A stretch of 64,000 nt of DNA from DASVUS01 sp036388675 (GTDB taxonomy: Bacteria > Armatimonadota > Abditibacteriia > Abditibacteriales > Abditibacteriaceae), in NCBI GenBank assembly GCA_036388675.1, contig DASVRI010000005.1:133096-197095 (forward strand), in the 5' to 3' direction. Of this stretch, positions 54,017-63,324 are shown one piece after another. Positions within the stretch are counted from its first letter, which is position 1, and every line of letters starts with the position of its first letter. The translations under genes were made by a program, and so were the position numbers. The notes beneath the pieces were generated by a model, which ran no database searches, was not told the DNA's origin, and saw only the letters and a program-made list of their open reading frames with translations.

Positions 54017-54362
54017 TCATGCATATTGTAGTAGCTGAATGAGCGAGGAACACTGATTGAGCACACGCAAAGCTAAATGCAGATCATGCACCATAGCTTG
54101 GAAGCATCCAGCCGCCAGCCAGCGTTATGTCTTCTAGTAGACCACTTCCCGGCGCGGGAAGTCACCTGGCAAATACCGCCAAGGAGAGCCGCTGCCGAGA
54201 GCCGCTTCTCACCATCCAGCGCAGAGCGTTGAAGACTTCTCGCAGATCATGCTGGTGCTGGGGTGCATCGTGTGTCATGAGCGTCAGGTAAGGTGCTACA
54301 AGAGGCACTGCAAAGTGCCATTCTTCATCTGTTACGTCGCTGGGGTAACCTTTACGTGCCAT
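54017..54362 (-). pseudogene. IS5-family transposase N-terminal remnant
   Basis: The first frame starts MARKGYPSDVTDEEWHFAVP and includes REVFNALRWMVRSG, the typical N-terminus of IS5-type transposases. After a break near 54190 another frame gives FQAMVHDLHLALRVLNQ, the next conserved block, and ends at 54017. The catalytic domain is absent. It is a different piece from the C-terminal remnant at 40.7-41.0 kb. Confidence 0.72.
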
Positions 54363-55067
54363 GCCTCAAGTCTACTTAGGTCCATAACACCCTTTATTTG
54401 GCATCTGCAGCCTGGTCAATTACCAACTTTGCTAATGAGCTATCTCGATTTATAGTTGGTGATTGATGCTTTTTACTTGCTCGCACACTTCATGTGCCTG
54501 CCCAACCCTTTCATGTGTTATTTCAATTTCCACTTCAAAAAGGCTAACGAACAACAAACCTAAAGTTCGCCCTTTTCTTTCGAGGAGAACAAAATAAATA
54601 GGCGGATCTTACAATGTTCGTAATACACCTCATTGTGCACTACTGCCTTGAGTCTGTCAAACGATTTTAGAGGTGCCGTGGGGGTAATGCCAGGTGGTGA
54701 GCTTCGAAGGCGTTAACCGGAGGAGCCGGTATGCACTACGGTACGCGGCTCTGGCCGCTCGTAAAATCCCACACCTTGATTACCTCGTTGCGCGATGCAC
54801 TAGCTATCACACAGGACACGCTTCTCGTGTTGGTTAGATGACGGCGCAGTCGTGGACTAGGTCTTGGTCGGCAAGCGCCTTGGTCGGTAAGCGCTGCCTC
54901 CATACTGACCTGGTGCAGAACGACCTATCCGACCTGACCGGGACAAAGCACTTGGAGAAACAAAGCTGGATAACCTAAAGCAATAGGCCTTGGACAGGCG
55001 GCTCAATATCTGGTCATCTCTTGCACGGTGACTTCTGCAGAGGCAGAAGAGGTGGTGTCGGACAAAC
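54363..55067. other. Intergenic region with hairpin and possible 36-codon frame
   Basis: About 700 bp without a clear gene. At 54731-54841 a 36-codon plus-strand frame has a good GGAGGAG site 6 nt before its ATG but no family. A hairpin GAGCCG/CGGCTC surrounds its start. A 16-bp tandem duplication lies at 54863-54894. It may be decayed mobile DNA next to the IS remnant. Confidence 0.4.
54863..54894. repeat. 16-bp tandem duplication
   Basis: CTTGGTCGGCAAGCGC is followed by a copy with one change, in apparently noncoding DNA. Confidence 0.8.
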
Positions 55068-55493
55068 TTGGTGCTGCCGGTTTTCTTGTTATTGGGGCTT
55101 GGCCTGAGTCTGCAGCCGCGTAAGGAAGCACTCACGCTCGAAAACGCCGAAGTGATGTACATCGCGCCGCGAGGAGCGACTGCTGTCGATACACGACACC
55201 TGGTGGTGCGCGTTGTCGTGCGCTATGACGCGCCCTCGTTGCGGCAGCAATGGTTTAATGATCCCCTGCTGGACTTTGAATTGCGCCTGCATCTGGTGAC
55301 AGGAACCGGCCAGCCAATCGTGCCAAGCCCCAAGTCCTACAGTAACTTCGAGGCAGCCGGTGGGCCGCTGTATGCTGGTGAGATCTCCTGCTCGCTGGCT
55401 GACGTGCCACCCTCAGCGAAGCGACTGACATTGCAGGTGCCGGTGACGCTAGGTGGTAAGCCGGTGTTACCGGTCACAGTTCGGGTGCGCTGA
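55068..55493 (+). CDS. Small exported beta-rich protein
   Basis: 141 residues, one of the few plus-strand genes in this part. The frame opens after a stop at 55029, and TTG 55068 or GTG 55071 are the likely starts, about 15 nt after AGAGGTGG. A short hydrophobic N-terminus (VLPVFLLLGLGLSL) suggests export or anchoring. The rest alternates in a beta-sheet manner (RHLVVRVVVRYDAP, FELRLHLVTG, RLTLQVPVTLGG). No family recognised. Confidence 0.62.
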   Translation: MVLPVFLLLGLGLSLQPRKEALTLENAEVMYIAPRGATAVDTRHLVVRVVVRYDAPSLRQQWFNDPLLDFELRLHLVTGTGQPIVPSPKSYSNFEAAGGPLYAGEISCSLADVPPSAKRLTLQVPVTLGGKPVLPVTVRVR

Positions 55494-55627
55494 GTAGTCG
55501 GGGGTTTCACCTCTGACCGATTCTGTGCAGTTCTTGTCTCATGCTGGGGCGGCCCACTAACTCGCATGAACACTTCAGAGCACGATTACAACCGAATAGT
55601 TGAAGACGTTGCAAGTATCAACTGAGG

Positions 55628-57445
55628 TCAAGCCTTTTTGAGAGCGACACCGATCTTCTTGAGCGATACAAACCGACCTTTGTCGTCGTAGACGTAAACG
55701 GTCAAGGGTAGTCGTCCAGCGCGGAATGGCTCGAGATCGACGTTGACCGTATGGGCGCCGGCCTGCCGTCCAGCGTACACGATGTCCTCCCCGACCTTGA
55801 GCAGCACGGTGGGACGCGGCACATAGGTCTTAACCCAGATGCTGAAGCGCGCCTGCTCCGGCGTGTTCTGCCCCGTTCGCAAAGGACGCGGCACCGGCGG
55901 TTCCTCATCGCGCTGTTCAGGAGCGCCCAGAAAGTACGGGCCGCTGATCAGCTTACGGTAGGCGTTGAGAATCGAGGGTTGCTCGGTGAGGCTGTAGTTA
56001 TTAAGCTGACGACCTGGTTTGGCATGCCTCAGGTTGTTGCTACTGAACCAGCTGATCATCTTGATACGTGGGTACAGGCGCGGCAGGGCGGAATAGAGCT
56101 GTGACATCTTATCGACTGCGAAGTCGTTGCGCAGCTTACGGTCAAGGGAAGCCATGTGACTCGCACCATACTCGCAAATAGCGATGGGCTTGCGCGCCGC
56201 ATAGCGCTTGTAGATCGGATCAATCAGGGTGAGAGGGGTGTCGAGGAACGCACTGCGTGTGCGGTCATTGTCATAGAAAGGCGTGCTGTACAGGTTGACG
56301 CCCACCCAATCACAACCATCATCACCGGGATAGTAGTCGGGGATGGTATCGCTGGGCACGCTGTTGACGCACCAGATGGTGGCCACTTTGGGTGCGTAAC
56401 GATGCAGCACGCGATGCACCAGCCGGAACTTCTCGCGGTAGAGTGTCGGATTGCTATGATAGGGCGTCCAGTGGCCGTTCATCTCCCCGGCGAAACGGAT
56501 GAAGACCGGCCAATCGAGCGCTCGCAAGGTTTCGCCGCAGTCGCGTAGATACTGGTCGTCGTTTACCGAAGAGAGACTCTTCGGCTCCCACGCGATATGT
56601 GGGATGACGTTCTCGCGTTTGCACATCGCCAGCCATTTACGCGGGAAGTTCTGCCCGTAGCGCACGTAAGTGAAGTAGGTCGCGTGTGGCTTGCCAACTA
56701 AGGCGGCGAACTCATTAGGATGACGATGCCACTGCCAGTTATCACCAGAAAAAACCTGTTGCAGTTGGTCGTCACGGTCAATGAAGGCACCGATGTAGCA
56801 GCCGGTTTTCGGCTCCAATGGCGCCCCCGTATAGAGAGCCTTTTCCTCTTGCACTGTGGTATCGCGGTCGAGGAATAGTTGCACCGTGGTGTCATAGCGC
56901 GCCGCTTTGTTCGCCTGGATGGTCGCTGCATCGGTCATTCCGGCGCGGCGGTACATCGCAGCTTCAGCACGATAGGCTTGAGCCGCCTCCTGAAACATCC
57001 TTCGCTTCACATAGAGTTCAGCCAGAGCGCGGTGCCCGTCATAGGTCGGATACTTGGCGAGCTTCTCTTTGATGGCCTTGATGCGGGGGTCGTCAATCAC
57101 TCGCCGCACGGCAGGCGCCGGCAGGCGCAGTGGCAGGGAGGAAGTCGTCTCAGCAAATGGTGGGGAGGTCCCGGCTTCCGGTGTCGCCTGGGAGACAGGC
57201 GTAGCCGCCTCATTGGGCGTAGCGGAGCCACGTGGACTTGGTGATGGATAGGGCGCTTCTGTTGTACGTTGTGACTTGGATCGCACCGCACCACCCGACT
57301 CCGGGTTTTTCGAAGTCTTCTCTGGTGCGACACAAGAAGCCAGAGCGACACAACCCAAGGCCACGGTCAGCCGCCGCATCCACATCAGCCGCATCCATGG
57401 CCACGTCCATGGCAGCCATATCTGCGTGGGAGCTTCATTTAGCAT
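55628..57445 (-). CDS. GH26-like glycoside hydrolase lipoprotein
   Basis: 605 residues. The N-terminus has a lipoprotein signal with lipobox LASC (Cys about 38). The start may be the internal Met18, since neither ATG has a strong ribosome-binding site. After a Pro/Thr/Ser linker and a short helical repeat (about 125-190) comes a TIM-barrel of GH26 type: the catalytic acid in FIRFAGEMNG, WVGVNLYS, and the nucleophile in IAICEYGAS. A final beta domain (about 520-605) may bind carbohydrate. GH26 enzymes cut mannans and related polysaccharides. Substrate is not certain here. Confidence 0.75.
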   Translation of the reverse strand: MLNEAPTQIWLPWTWPWMRLMWMRRLTVALGCVALASCVAPEKTSKNPESGGAVRSKSQRTTEAPYPSPSPRGSATPNEAATPVSQATPEAGTSPPFAETTSSLPLRLPAPAVRRVIDDPRIKAIKEKLAKYPTYDGHRALAELYVKRRMFQEAAQAYRAEAAMYRRAGMTDAATIQANKAARYDTTVQLFLDRDTTVQEEKALYTGAPLEPKTGCYIGAFIDRDDQLQQVFSGDNWQWHRHPNEFAALVGKPHATYFTYVRYGQNFPRKWLAMCKRENVIPHIAWEPKSLSSVNDDQYLRDCGETLRALDWPVFIRFAGEMNGHWTPYHSNPTLYREKFRLVHRVLHRYAPKVATIWCVNSVPSDTIPDYYPGDDGCDWVGVNLYSTPFYDNDRTRSAFLDTPLTLIDPIYKRYAARKPIAICEYGASHMASLDRKLRNDFAVDKMSQLYSALPRLYPRIKMISWFSSNNLRHAKPGRQLNNYSLTEQPSILNAYRKLISGPYFLGAPEQRDEEPPVPRPLRTGQNTPEQARFSIWVKTYVPRPTVLLKVGEDIVYAGRQAGAHTVNVDLEPFRAGRLPLTVYVYDDKGRFVSLKKIGVALKKA

Positions 57446-58089
57446 AATTCGGAATTACTGAGTTCTTTTCCTGTAATGGGAAGAGGAGTCCGCAGCCAAC
57501 TACAGGTGCCGCTACTGAGTGTCCTTCATTGGAGAGGATGATAGAAGAATAAACCGGAAGGGAGTAGAGCCATTTGGGGGTCGGTGGAAGCTGTGGTGTC
57601 GATTTCTGTGCGGGGCCACGCACAGAGCGGTTAGGGCTTGATCCCGCCTTGCACACAAGTTGGCTGCTACATCACTGTATGACACCTGGGCACCCGACAT
57701 TTCGGTGAGTGTGCAAGGTGCCTATGAATATGCATGTGAAGTTGCAAATCAAAGGTCATCCATTTACCGGAGTCCCCCGAGATTACTGAGCCGCACTCTC
57801 TAATGAACCCGGGACAAGGCACACGACAACGCATGTTATCACAAGGAGCCAACTCGCTCCGGCACATCAGAGCCTAATAACCAGGCAGCTCCCCTCACCG
57901 CTTCTCAACATATTGCCCATCCTGTAAGTTGCCGATCCCGCAAGATGTTGTTCATCCGGCAAGCGGCTCATTGCGCCTATGCAACGGTGTTTGAGTTGGC
58001 TCGTGCATTCTCGCTACTGTGGCTGTGTGAAGAGCGTCGCCCAAGAAGCGACAATTCCCGCTCTTTGACAGCACAGAAGGAGAAACGCC
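57446..58089. other. Divergent intergenic region between GH26-like and DUF932 genes
   Basis: 644 bp between genes on opposite strands, so promoters for both are expected here. AGAAGGAG precedes the GTG start of the DUF932 gene, and TTGACA occurs about 28 bp before that start. Frames here lack protein character. Confidence 0.5.
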
Positions 58090-61000
58090 GTGAACAACAT
58101 TGAAATGTTGAACAGCAATGGTACAGCTGAGGGCAATCAAGCTACAAGCACGAATGGCACAGCCACGAGTAGCAATGCTACCAATGGCACAGCCACAAGT
58201 AGTAATGGCACCAGTTCCCCTCAGGAGATGAGCTTGGCTGACGTTCAAGACCTGATTGCAACTGATGACCGGGGCAAGTGGGATGCGGTAGTACACCGTG
58301 AAGATCTTTCATTACACAAAGGCAAAATCATCCTGCCTGAATCAATTGTCGGTGACGACGCCAATGTGCTTTCCCCTACCTCTTGGGCCACAGCCCAGAT
58401 GTGTGGCAGGCTCGGCATCCCCACCGCTTACTTCCGGCGCTGTCCGGCTCCATTACAGGATGTACAGGCGAATTACTGGCTACGGCAGCATGGAATGGCA
58501 CAGAATGGAACAGGACGGAACGGAAAAACCAATGATCTGGAGAACCATGATGAATTAGAGCAGAACGGAAGGTATGTAAAGGAAAGCTATGCAACAGGGA
58601 GTGCTTACAGCCAGTCCTCACAGAGTCTGTGGCTGATGCGCGCTAGGGAGAACACATTGCGCGGAGTTCTGAGTGATCGCTATCAGAAGCTGGACAACGG
58701 TGTTTTCCTGGAGCAACTGCAACCGCTCTTAGACAGAAGGCTACAGGTCAAGTGGTTCGCCTTGACGGATGAATCGCTGCACCTGCGGTTGGTTGACCCA
58801 ACACTGAGCCGTGAGATTTTGAAGGATGACCGCGTCATGGTGGGCCTGCACATCTCCAACAGCGAAGTCGGCAAAAGGGCTGTCACGGTCGATGCGATGG
58901 TATTCCGGCTCGTCTGCAGCAATGGGTGCGCCGCGTAGGTGCTGTATGGATCCCTGTCTTAGACAGGAGAGGTCCGGATGAATACCTCTGGGCAAAACGA
59001 CTTACCCTACGGCGAAAGCACGAGGGGACCAACGCCTGTCGTTAACGTGAGGAGAGTCAGAAGACGTGTATGACTGCTGCCTTGCAATGCCCGTGTGGCA
59101 TGGTGAAAGCTGAATTGCTTGAAGTCCAGTTTCCTGCGGGATCAATGCACTCCCCGCCGCTAACACGTCCAGCACGGCGTCGCTCGGATAGGATGGAGGT
59201 CCATTGACCATCCAAAGCATCCGCTGAGCGAGCAATGACCAACGAGGTCATTCAAGGAAACGAACAGACCACCTAAACCACACTTTCGTCCATGCAGTAT
59301 AAACGCGGGATCGCCTACGGGACGCGAGTCCTACATGGGCATCAGTCATAACAGTCTTGATGCCCTGGCGACGGAGCCTCCATAGTAGTCTGAGGACGGG
59401 AAAGCCGTCCACACAGCTCTTCAATTGTGAGCCATATGGCCACCAGCCGTATGACCACAAACAAGAGCTACGGCGAAGGGAGGCAGGTAGTAACGATGAA
59501 AGGAAAGTGAGGTACGCGAGATGCGAAACGCCGCAACAATCCTGAGCATCATTCGTGAACGTGGCAAACGAGGATTGCCGTTGGAAGATGTGTATCGCCA
59601 ACTCTTCAACCCTGATCTGTATCGGCTCGCCTATGGCAAGATCTACCGGAATCAGGGAGCCATGACACCCGGTGCAACACCGGAAACCGTGGATGGGATG
59701 AGTCTGGACAAGATCCAGAACATCATTGGGTTGCTCCGCGAGGAGCGATACCGATTTAGCCCGGCCAGACGCACTTACATCGAGAAGAAGAACTCGACGA
59801 AGAAACGTCCACTGGGCTTACCCACCTGGTCGGACAAACTGCTCCAGGAAGTGATACGGCTTCTTCTGGAAGCCTATTACGACCCGCAGTTTTCCAACCA
59901 CAGCCACGGCTTTCGTCACCATCGCGGCTGTCATTCAGCTCTCACCGAGATCGAGCGCACATGGCGCGGCACAGCCTGGTTCATCGAAGGCGACATCAAA
60001 GGCTGCTTTGACAATTTGGATCATTCCATCTTCTTGGGCATCCTGCGAGAGAAAATCCGTGACAATCGGTTTCTGCGCCTCATCGAGAACCTGCTGCAGG
60101 CTGGATATTTAGAGGAATGGAAGTACAACGCCACCCATAGCGGTTCGCCGCAAGGCGGCATTGTCAGCCCGCTCCTGGCTAATATCTACCTGGACCGGCT
60201 GGATCGGTATGTGGAAGAACACCTTCTTCCGAACTTCAATCGTGGCAACGCCCGACGACGTAACCCGGAGTTCGAGTCGCTCAACCACCGGTGGCACTAT
60301 CTTCAAAGGAGAGGCCGCATCGAGGAGGCAAAGCAACTGCACCGACAGGTGTTAACTCTGCCAGCCAAAATGACGGACGACCCTGATTATCGAAGACTGC
60401 GCTACATCCGGTATGCTGACGACTTCCTGCTGGGGTTTGCCGGGCCGCGACACGAAGCGGAGGAAATCAAAGCCCGTCTCAAAGAGTTCCTGCAAGACAC
60501 ACTCAAGCTCGAACTCTCGGAGACAAAGACCCTCATCACGCATGGGAGGTCTCAGGCGGCGCGTTTTCTCGGCTACGACCTGCGTGTGCTGCACAACGAC
60601 ACCTACCGCGCCAAGGACGGCAGCCGCAAAACCAATGGCAACATTGGGCTGTTCGTTCCGGCAGAAGTGGTGCGTGCTCGTTGTCAACGCTACATGAAAG
60701 GTGGCAAACCGAGCAATCGACCGGAACTGCTGCGGGATTCGGAATACTCCATCCTGCTGCAGTATCAGTACGAGTATCGGGGCTTTGCCAACTACTATCA
60801 GCTTGCTGTGGATCGCAGTCGCAAACTGCCCCGGCTCAAGTGGGTGATGGAAACATCGCTGACCCAGACTTTGGCGAACAAGTTTCGCACCAAGGTCACT
60901 CAGGTCTATCGGCGTTTCGCCACCACACTGGAGACCGAGCAGGGATGCTACAAAGTCCTGCAAACCAAAGTAGAACGGGAAGGCAAAGCACCACTGGTAG

Positions 61001-62340
61001 CGACCTGGGGAGGCATTTCCCTGGCACGCGTCAAGGACAAGAAGATGGTGATCCTCAAGGACGCGATTAAGCCCGATTACCCATTCAGAACAGAGATCGT
61101 GACACGACTCCTGAACGGTGAACGGCACCTGTGAGCTTTGCAGCTCGCAGGATCGCACTCAGGTTCATCATGTACGTCATCTCCGTGACCTGATACAGCG
61201 GGGACGCAGGCCCAAAGCGGAATGGGTCAAGCGCATGGCTTCACGCCAACGCAAGACCTTAGTTGTTTGCCACAACTGCCATTGTTCCATTCACAACGGA
61301 AGCTATGACGTAAACGCAAGCGATAGCGGAAGTTGGGATGGAAGAAACAGTGGCAGTGCAACGAACGGTTTACTACTGGAGAGCCGGATGACCTGAAAGG
61401 GTCAAGTCCGGTTCGGAGGGGGATTAACGGAAAAGGGCTGCAAAGCACCTCGCCGGTAATCTACCCTACCCTCATCCGCTTGGTAAAGGGCAAGAGCCTG
61501 CTGCACCAGCGGCATATCGCCGTGTCTTCTTATCAACTCAATCTCAGCCTGGAAAGGGCGATGAGTGAAGCCCTTACCACGGCCGCCGGTCTTCTGGAAA
61601 GAATGGCGCAATCGACAGAGGAGCATGTAGACGATGTAGAAAGTGCAATCGAGCAGGTGCGTGACACCTGGCACCTGAGTGACGCCTTTGGAGAACGAGT
61701 GAAGGGAGCCCTTCTGCAGGAGCCGCCAAGCCAACAGGAGACGCTCTTTGGTTTGACCAATGCATTCACACAGGCGGCGCAGTCGCTTGCACCAGACGAA
61801 CGGTACGCTATCGAAGTCTTGTCCGGTAAGCTGCTGGAACATGGCATCCGCATTATCGGTAACAAGGCCCAGGCAAAGCGCAAGCTGGAGCCAACTATCG
61901 CGAGTACAAGGGCCATTGTCGATGCCAGAGCCCCTATCGCTGAGAGGATGACGAACCACAGTGGCAATTGGCCTGACAGCCTGCACCACAGTGAAAGTGC
62001 CCAGCGTAACGGCAACGGCACCAATTACGGTAATGGAGTTGCACACGGTAATGGTTTGGTTCATAACGAGCCACTGCAGATTACAAGACCCTTAAGTAAC
62101 GGGTCAGCCATCACTACATCGGGCAGTTATGCGCCCCAACCAGTCGGTGATGGACATACACTGGCCGGTATTGCAGCACGCCGGGGTAGCGTAGCAGATA
62201 CTTTAGAATCCGCGCCGCAGACCATAGACAATTCTCAGTCCACAGAGATCTCCCAGGACGAAGGAGCACCTCTATCGTACGGTGTTCTTCGCGCCCAAGG
62301 AGTTTCTCAAACCCAAAAGTGGCTCCCGGTAATGACGTAG
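58090..62340 (+). CDS. DUF932-family protein gene interrupted by a group II intron
   Basis: Exon 1 is 58090-58925 and exon 2 is 61470-62340. Removing the intron rejoins the frame exactly (codon 279 = GG+C) and gives 568 residues reading VFRLVCSNG|LIRLVKGKSLLHQRHIA, the conserved DUF932 junction. The start is GTG with AAGGAG. Exon 1 has Asn-Gly-Thr-rich repeats at the N-terminus (about 10-45), LSLHKGKIILPES, LRGVLSDRYQKLDN and VGLHISNSEVGKRAVTVDAM. Exon 2 ends in a Gly/Asn/Ser-rich tail. DUF932 proteins are common on plasmids and phages, and their function is not well established. Without splicing the product stops three residues into the intron (CAA), losing half the protein. Confidence 0.85.
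59521..61134 (+). CDS. ltrA: Group II intron-encoded reverse transcriptase/maturase, HNH part frameshifted
   Basis: 537 residues; AAAGGAAAGTGAGG lies just upstream. Reverse transcriptase blocks are present, including GDIKGCFDNLDH, SPQGGIVSPLLANIYLD and the active-site YADD (298-301). A maturase X domain follows (about 400-520, YQYEYRGFANYYQLA, RTKVTQVYRRF). The frame then ends at NGERHL. The HNH endonuclease domain continues in the next frame (61118-61396: CELCSS, VHHVRHLRDL, RKTLVVCHNCHCSIHNG). A 7-bp tandem duplication, GAACGGT/GAACGGC (61113-61126), causes the shift. Removing one copy gives RLLNGTCELC. Reverse transcription and splicing functions may be intact, while target cleavage is probably lost. 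Confidence 0.88.
   Translation: MRNAATILSIIRERGKRGLPLEDVYRQLFNPDLYRLAYGKIYRNQGAMTPGATPETVDGMSLDKIQNIIGLLREERYRFSPARRTYIEKKNSTKKRPLGLPTWSDKLLQEVIRLLLEAYYDPQFSNHSHGFRHHRGCHSALTEIERTWRGTAWFIEGDIKGCFDNLDHSIFLGILREKIRDNRFLRLIENLLQAGYLEEWKYNATHSGSPQGGIVSPLLANIYLDRLDRYVEEHLLPNFNRGNARRRNPEFESLNHRWHYLQRRGRIEEAKQLHRQVLTLPAKMTDDPDYRRLRYIRYADDFLLGFAGPRHEAEEIKARLKEFLQDTLKLELSETKTLITHGRSQAARFLGYDLRVLHNDTYRAKDGSRKTNGNIGLFVPAEVVRARCQRYMKGGKPSNRPELLRDSEYSILLQYQYEYRGFANYYQLAVDRSRKLPRLKWVMETSLTQTLANKFRTKVTQVYRRFATTLETEQGCYKVLQTKVEREGKAPLVATWGGISLARVKDKKMVILKDAIKPDYPFRTEIVTRLLNGERHL
61118..61396 (+). pseudogene. HNH endonuclease domain of intron protein, out of frame
   Basis: The En-domain pattern CxxC, VHH, GRRPKAEWVKRMASRQRKTLVVC and CHCSIHNG is complete in this frame. 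It begins at an in-frame GTG only by chance, with no ribosome-binding site. It extends into domain V of the ribozyme. It is either a disabled domain or made by frameshifting. Confidence 0.7.
61381..61469 (+). ncRNA. Group II intron domains V and VI
   Basis: Domain V (61381-61414) forms a 34-nt hairpin with a GAAA-type cap (TGAAAGG). Domain VI (61415-61469) forms a stem from GGG-GATTA-CGG to CCG-TAATC-CCC with bulged TA containing the branch-point A at 61463. This fixes the 3' splice site after CTAC. Confidence 0.88.
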
Positions 62341-62906
62341 TAGCGGAACGCTCCACGGGTGAGAAATGTTTCACTGGTGAGGAACTGCGGACGAGTGCTG
62401 TACCCATTGACGTTCACCAGCAGGCCAGACATATGTTTGGAGGGCAAGTGATGGGTCACATTCCTTCCCCCGGTTCTAACCTCTCATCCCATATCCCAGC
62501 AGATGAACCAGTTTCTCATGAACCAGTTTCTCATGAACCTGTTTCCGTTGAGGGGCCTCTATCCAAGGGGCAGCCTTCGTTAAAGGAGCGGGCTGCGTTA
62601 CAGGAGCAACCGTCTTCTACGACGCAACAGCCGTCATCCGCAACGCAGTGGAGCTTGATCCGGGCTGTGGCCTCGCGCCGCGGACTCATCGAGTACGACG
62701 TGCTGTATCAAATCGAGCAGCGCTTTGGCAAACAAGCACTGCATGATCTCACCCGTGCCGAGGCGATGTCCCTGCTGCAGGTGCTGCAGAGTCGCTCTCG
62801 TGATGAACTCCTGGCGCCGGTGCCGGAAGAACCGTTTTTAGAAGAAGAACTTGATATTGAGGAGGGTTTTTATGGCGAGTACTCGGATGAGTCCGATGGC
62901 GCATGA
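62319..62906 (+). CDS. Hypothetical protein overlapping DUF932 gene
   Basis: 195 residues from a GTG overlapping the DUF932 gene by 22 bp in another frame. The N-terminal half is low-complexity with EPVSHEPVSHEPVS repeats (15-bp units at 62503-62547). The C-terminal half contains a compact helical segment, ASRRGLIEYDVLYQIEQRFG then DLTRAEAMSLLQVLQSR, and an acidic tail rich in Glu and Asp. No family recognised. Overlap suggests co-translation with the DUF932 protein. Confidence 0.6.
   Translation: MAPGNDVVAERSTGEKCFTGEELRTSAVPIDVHQQARHMFGGQVMGHIPSPGSNLSSHIPADEPVSHEPVSHEPVSVEGPLSKGQPSLKERAALQEQPSSTTQQPSSATQWSLIRAVASRRGLIEYDVLYQIEQRFGKQALHDLTRAEAMSLLQVLQSRSRDELLAPVPEEPFLEEELDIEEGFYGEYSDESDGA
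62503..62547 (+). repeat. Three tandem 15-bp units
   Basis: ATGAACCAGTTTCTC is repeated twice exactly and once with changes, encoding HEPVS repeats. Confidence 0.85.
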
Positions 62907-63012
62907 GTACTCTGACAAGTGATTTGATAGAAAGTGATCCTTGCTACTGGTTTCACTGCTGAAATCAGTAGCAAATTAAGATGCTGCCGAATCAGCAGTA
63001 TCGATTCTTCCC

Positions 63013-63073
63013 AACCCGTGTTTACACGTTGCCAGCAGCACATACGCTGCGGCAACCAAGGTAAACACGGGTT
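63013..63073 (+). terminator. Terminator-like hairpin after DUF932 operon
   Basis: AACCCGTGTTTAC pairs perfectly with GTAAACACGGGTT. The 35-nt loop itself contains a GTTGCC/GGCAAC stem. It is followed by TTCTTTT on the plus strand, fitting the end of the DUF932 transcript. Confidence 0.65.
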
Positions 63074-63225
63074 TTCTTTTGCGTTCGTTTGGGCTGACGA
63101 GTTAACGAAACTGAAAAACGGACGAGACGGCGCAAGTCAACGTGTGAGTCAAAGCAACATGAGCATATGACTCTTCGAACAAATGGACCTTTGCTTAGCG
63201 GCAATGTATTCAATAGAAATAAAAA

Positions 63226-63261
63226 AGAGCCACCGTGTTGCAGCACAACAGCGGTGGCTCT
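63226..63261 (-). terminator. Intrinsic terminator of PIN-domain gene
   Basis: AGAGCCACCG pairs with CGGTGGCTCT. On the minus strand it is followed by TTTTTTATTTC. It lies 64 bp past the PIN gene stop. Confidence 0.75.
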
Positions 63262-63324
63262 CAAAATACCTTAGTGCTCGCCAGGCTAAGTGCCTGCCAA
63301 CACCCTTCGACAAAGAGGAATACG

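Larger units (their letters stand above)
58926..61469 (+). mobile_element. Group II intron with reverse transcriptase
   Basis: 2544 nt. The 5' end GTGCGCC matches the GUGYG consensus. Domain V is at 61381-61414: 34 nt, GAGCCGG at its start and GGTTC at its end, with the AGC triad. Domain VI follows, with stem GATTA/TAATC and a bulged A at 61463, 7 nt from the 3' end CTAC at 61469. A loop CCATTG at 59201-59206, on a GGATGG/CCATCC stem, is complementary to the last six exon bases CAATGG (58920-58925) and is a good EBS1-IBS1 pair. The encoded protein is at 59521-61134. The intron is inserted sense to the host gene and its excision keeps the frame. Confidence 0.9.
62907..63324. other. Convergent intergenic region with two hairpins
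   Basis: Between a plus-strand and a minus-strand gene. It holds a 13-bp-arm hairpin (63013-63073) and a terminator (63226-63261). No gene is supported. Confidence 0.55.

Noticed and set aside
54716..54760. Hairpin GAGCCG/CGGCTC resembling a group II intron domain V
   Set aside because: It is shorter than 34 nt, lacks the expected cap and bulge, and no domain VI or intron protein is nearby. Noted only as a hairpin.
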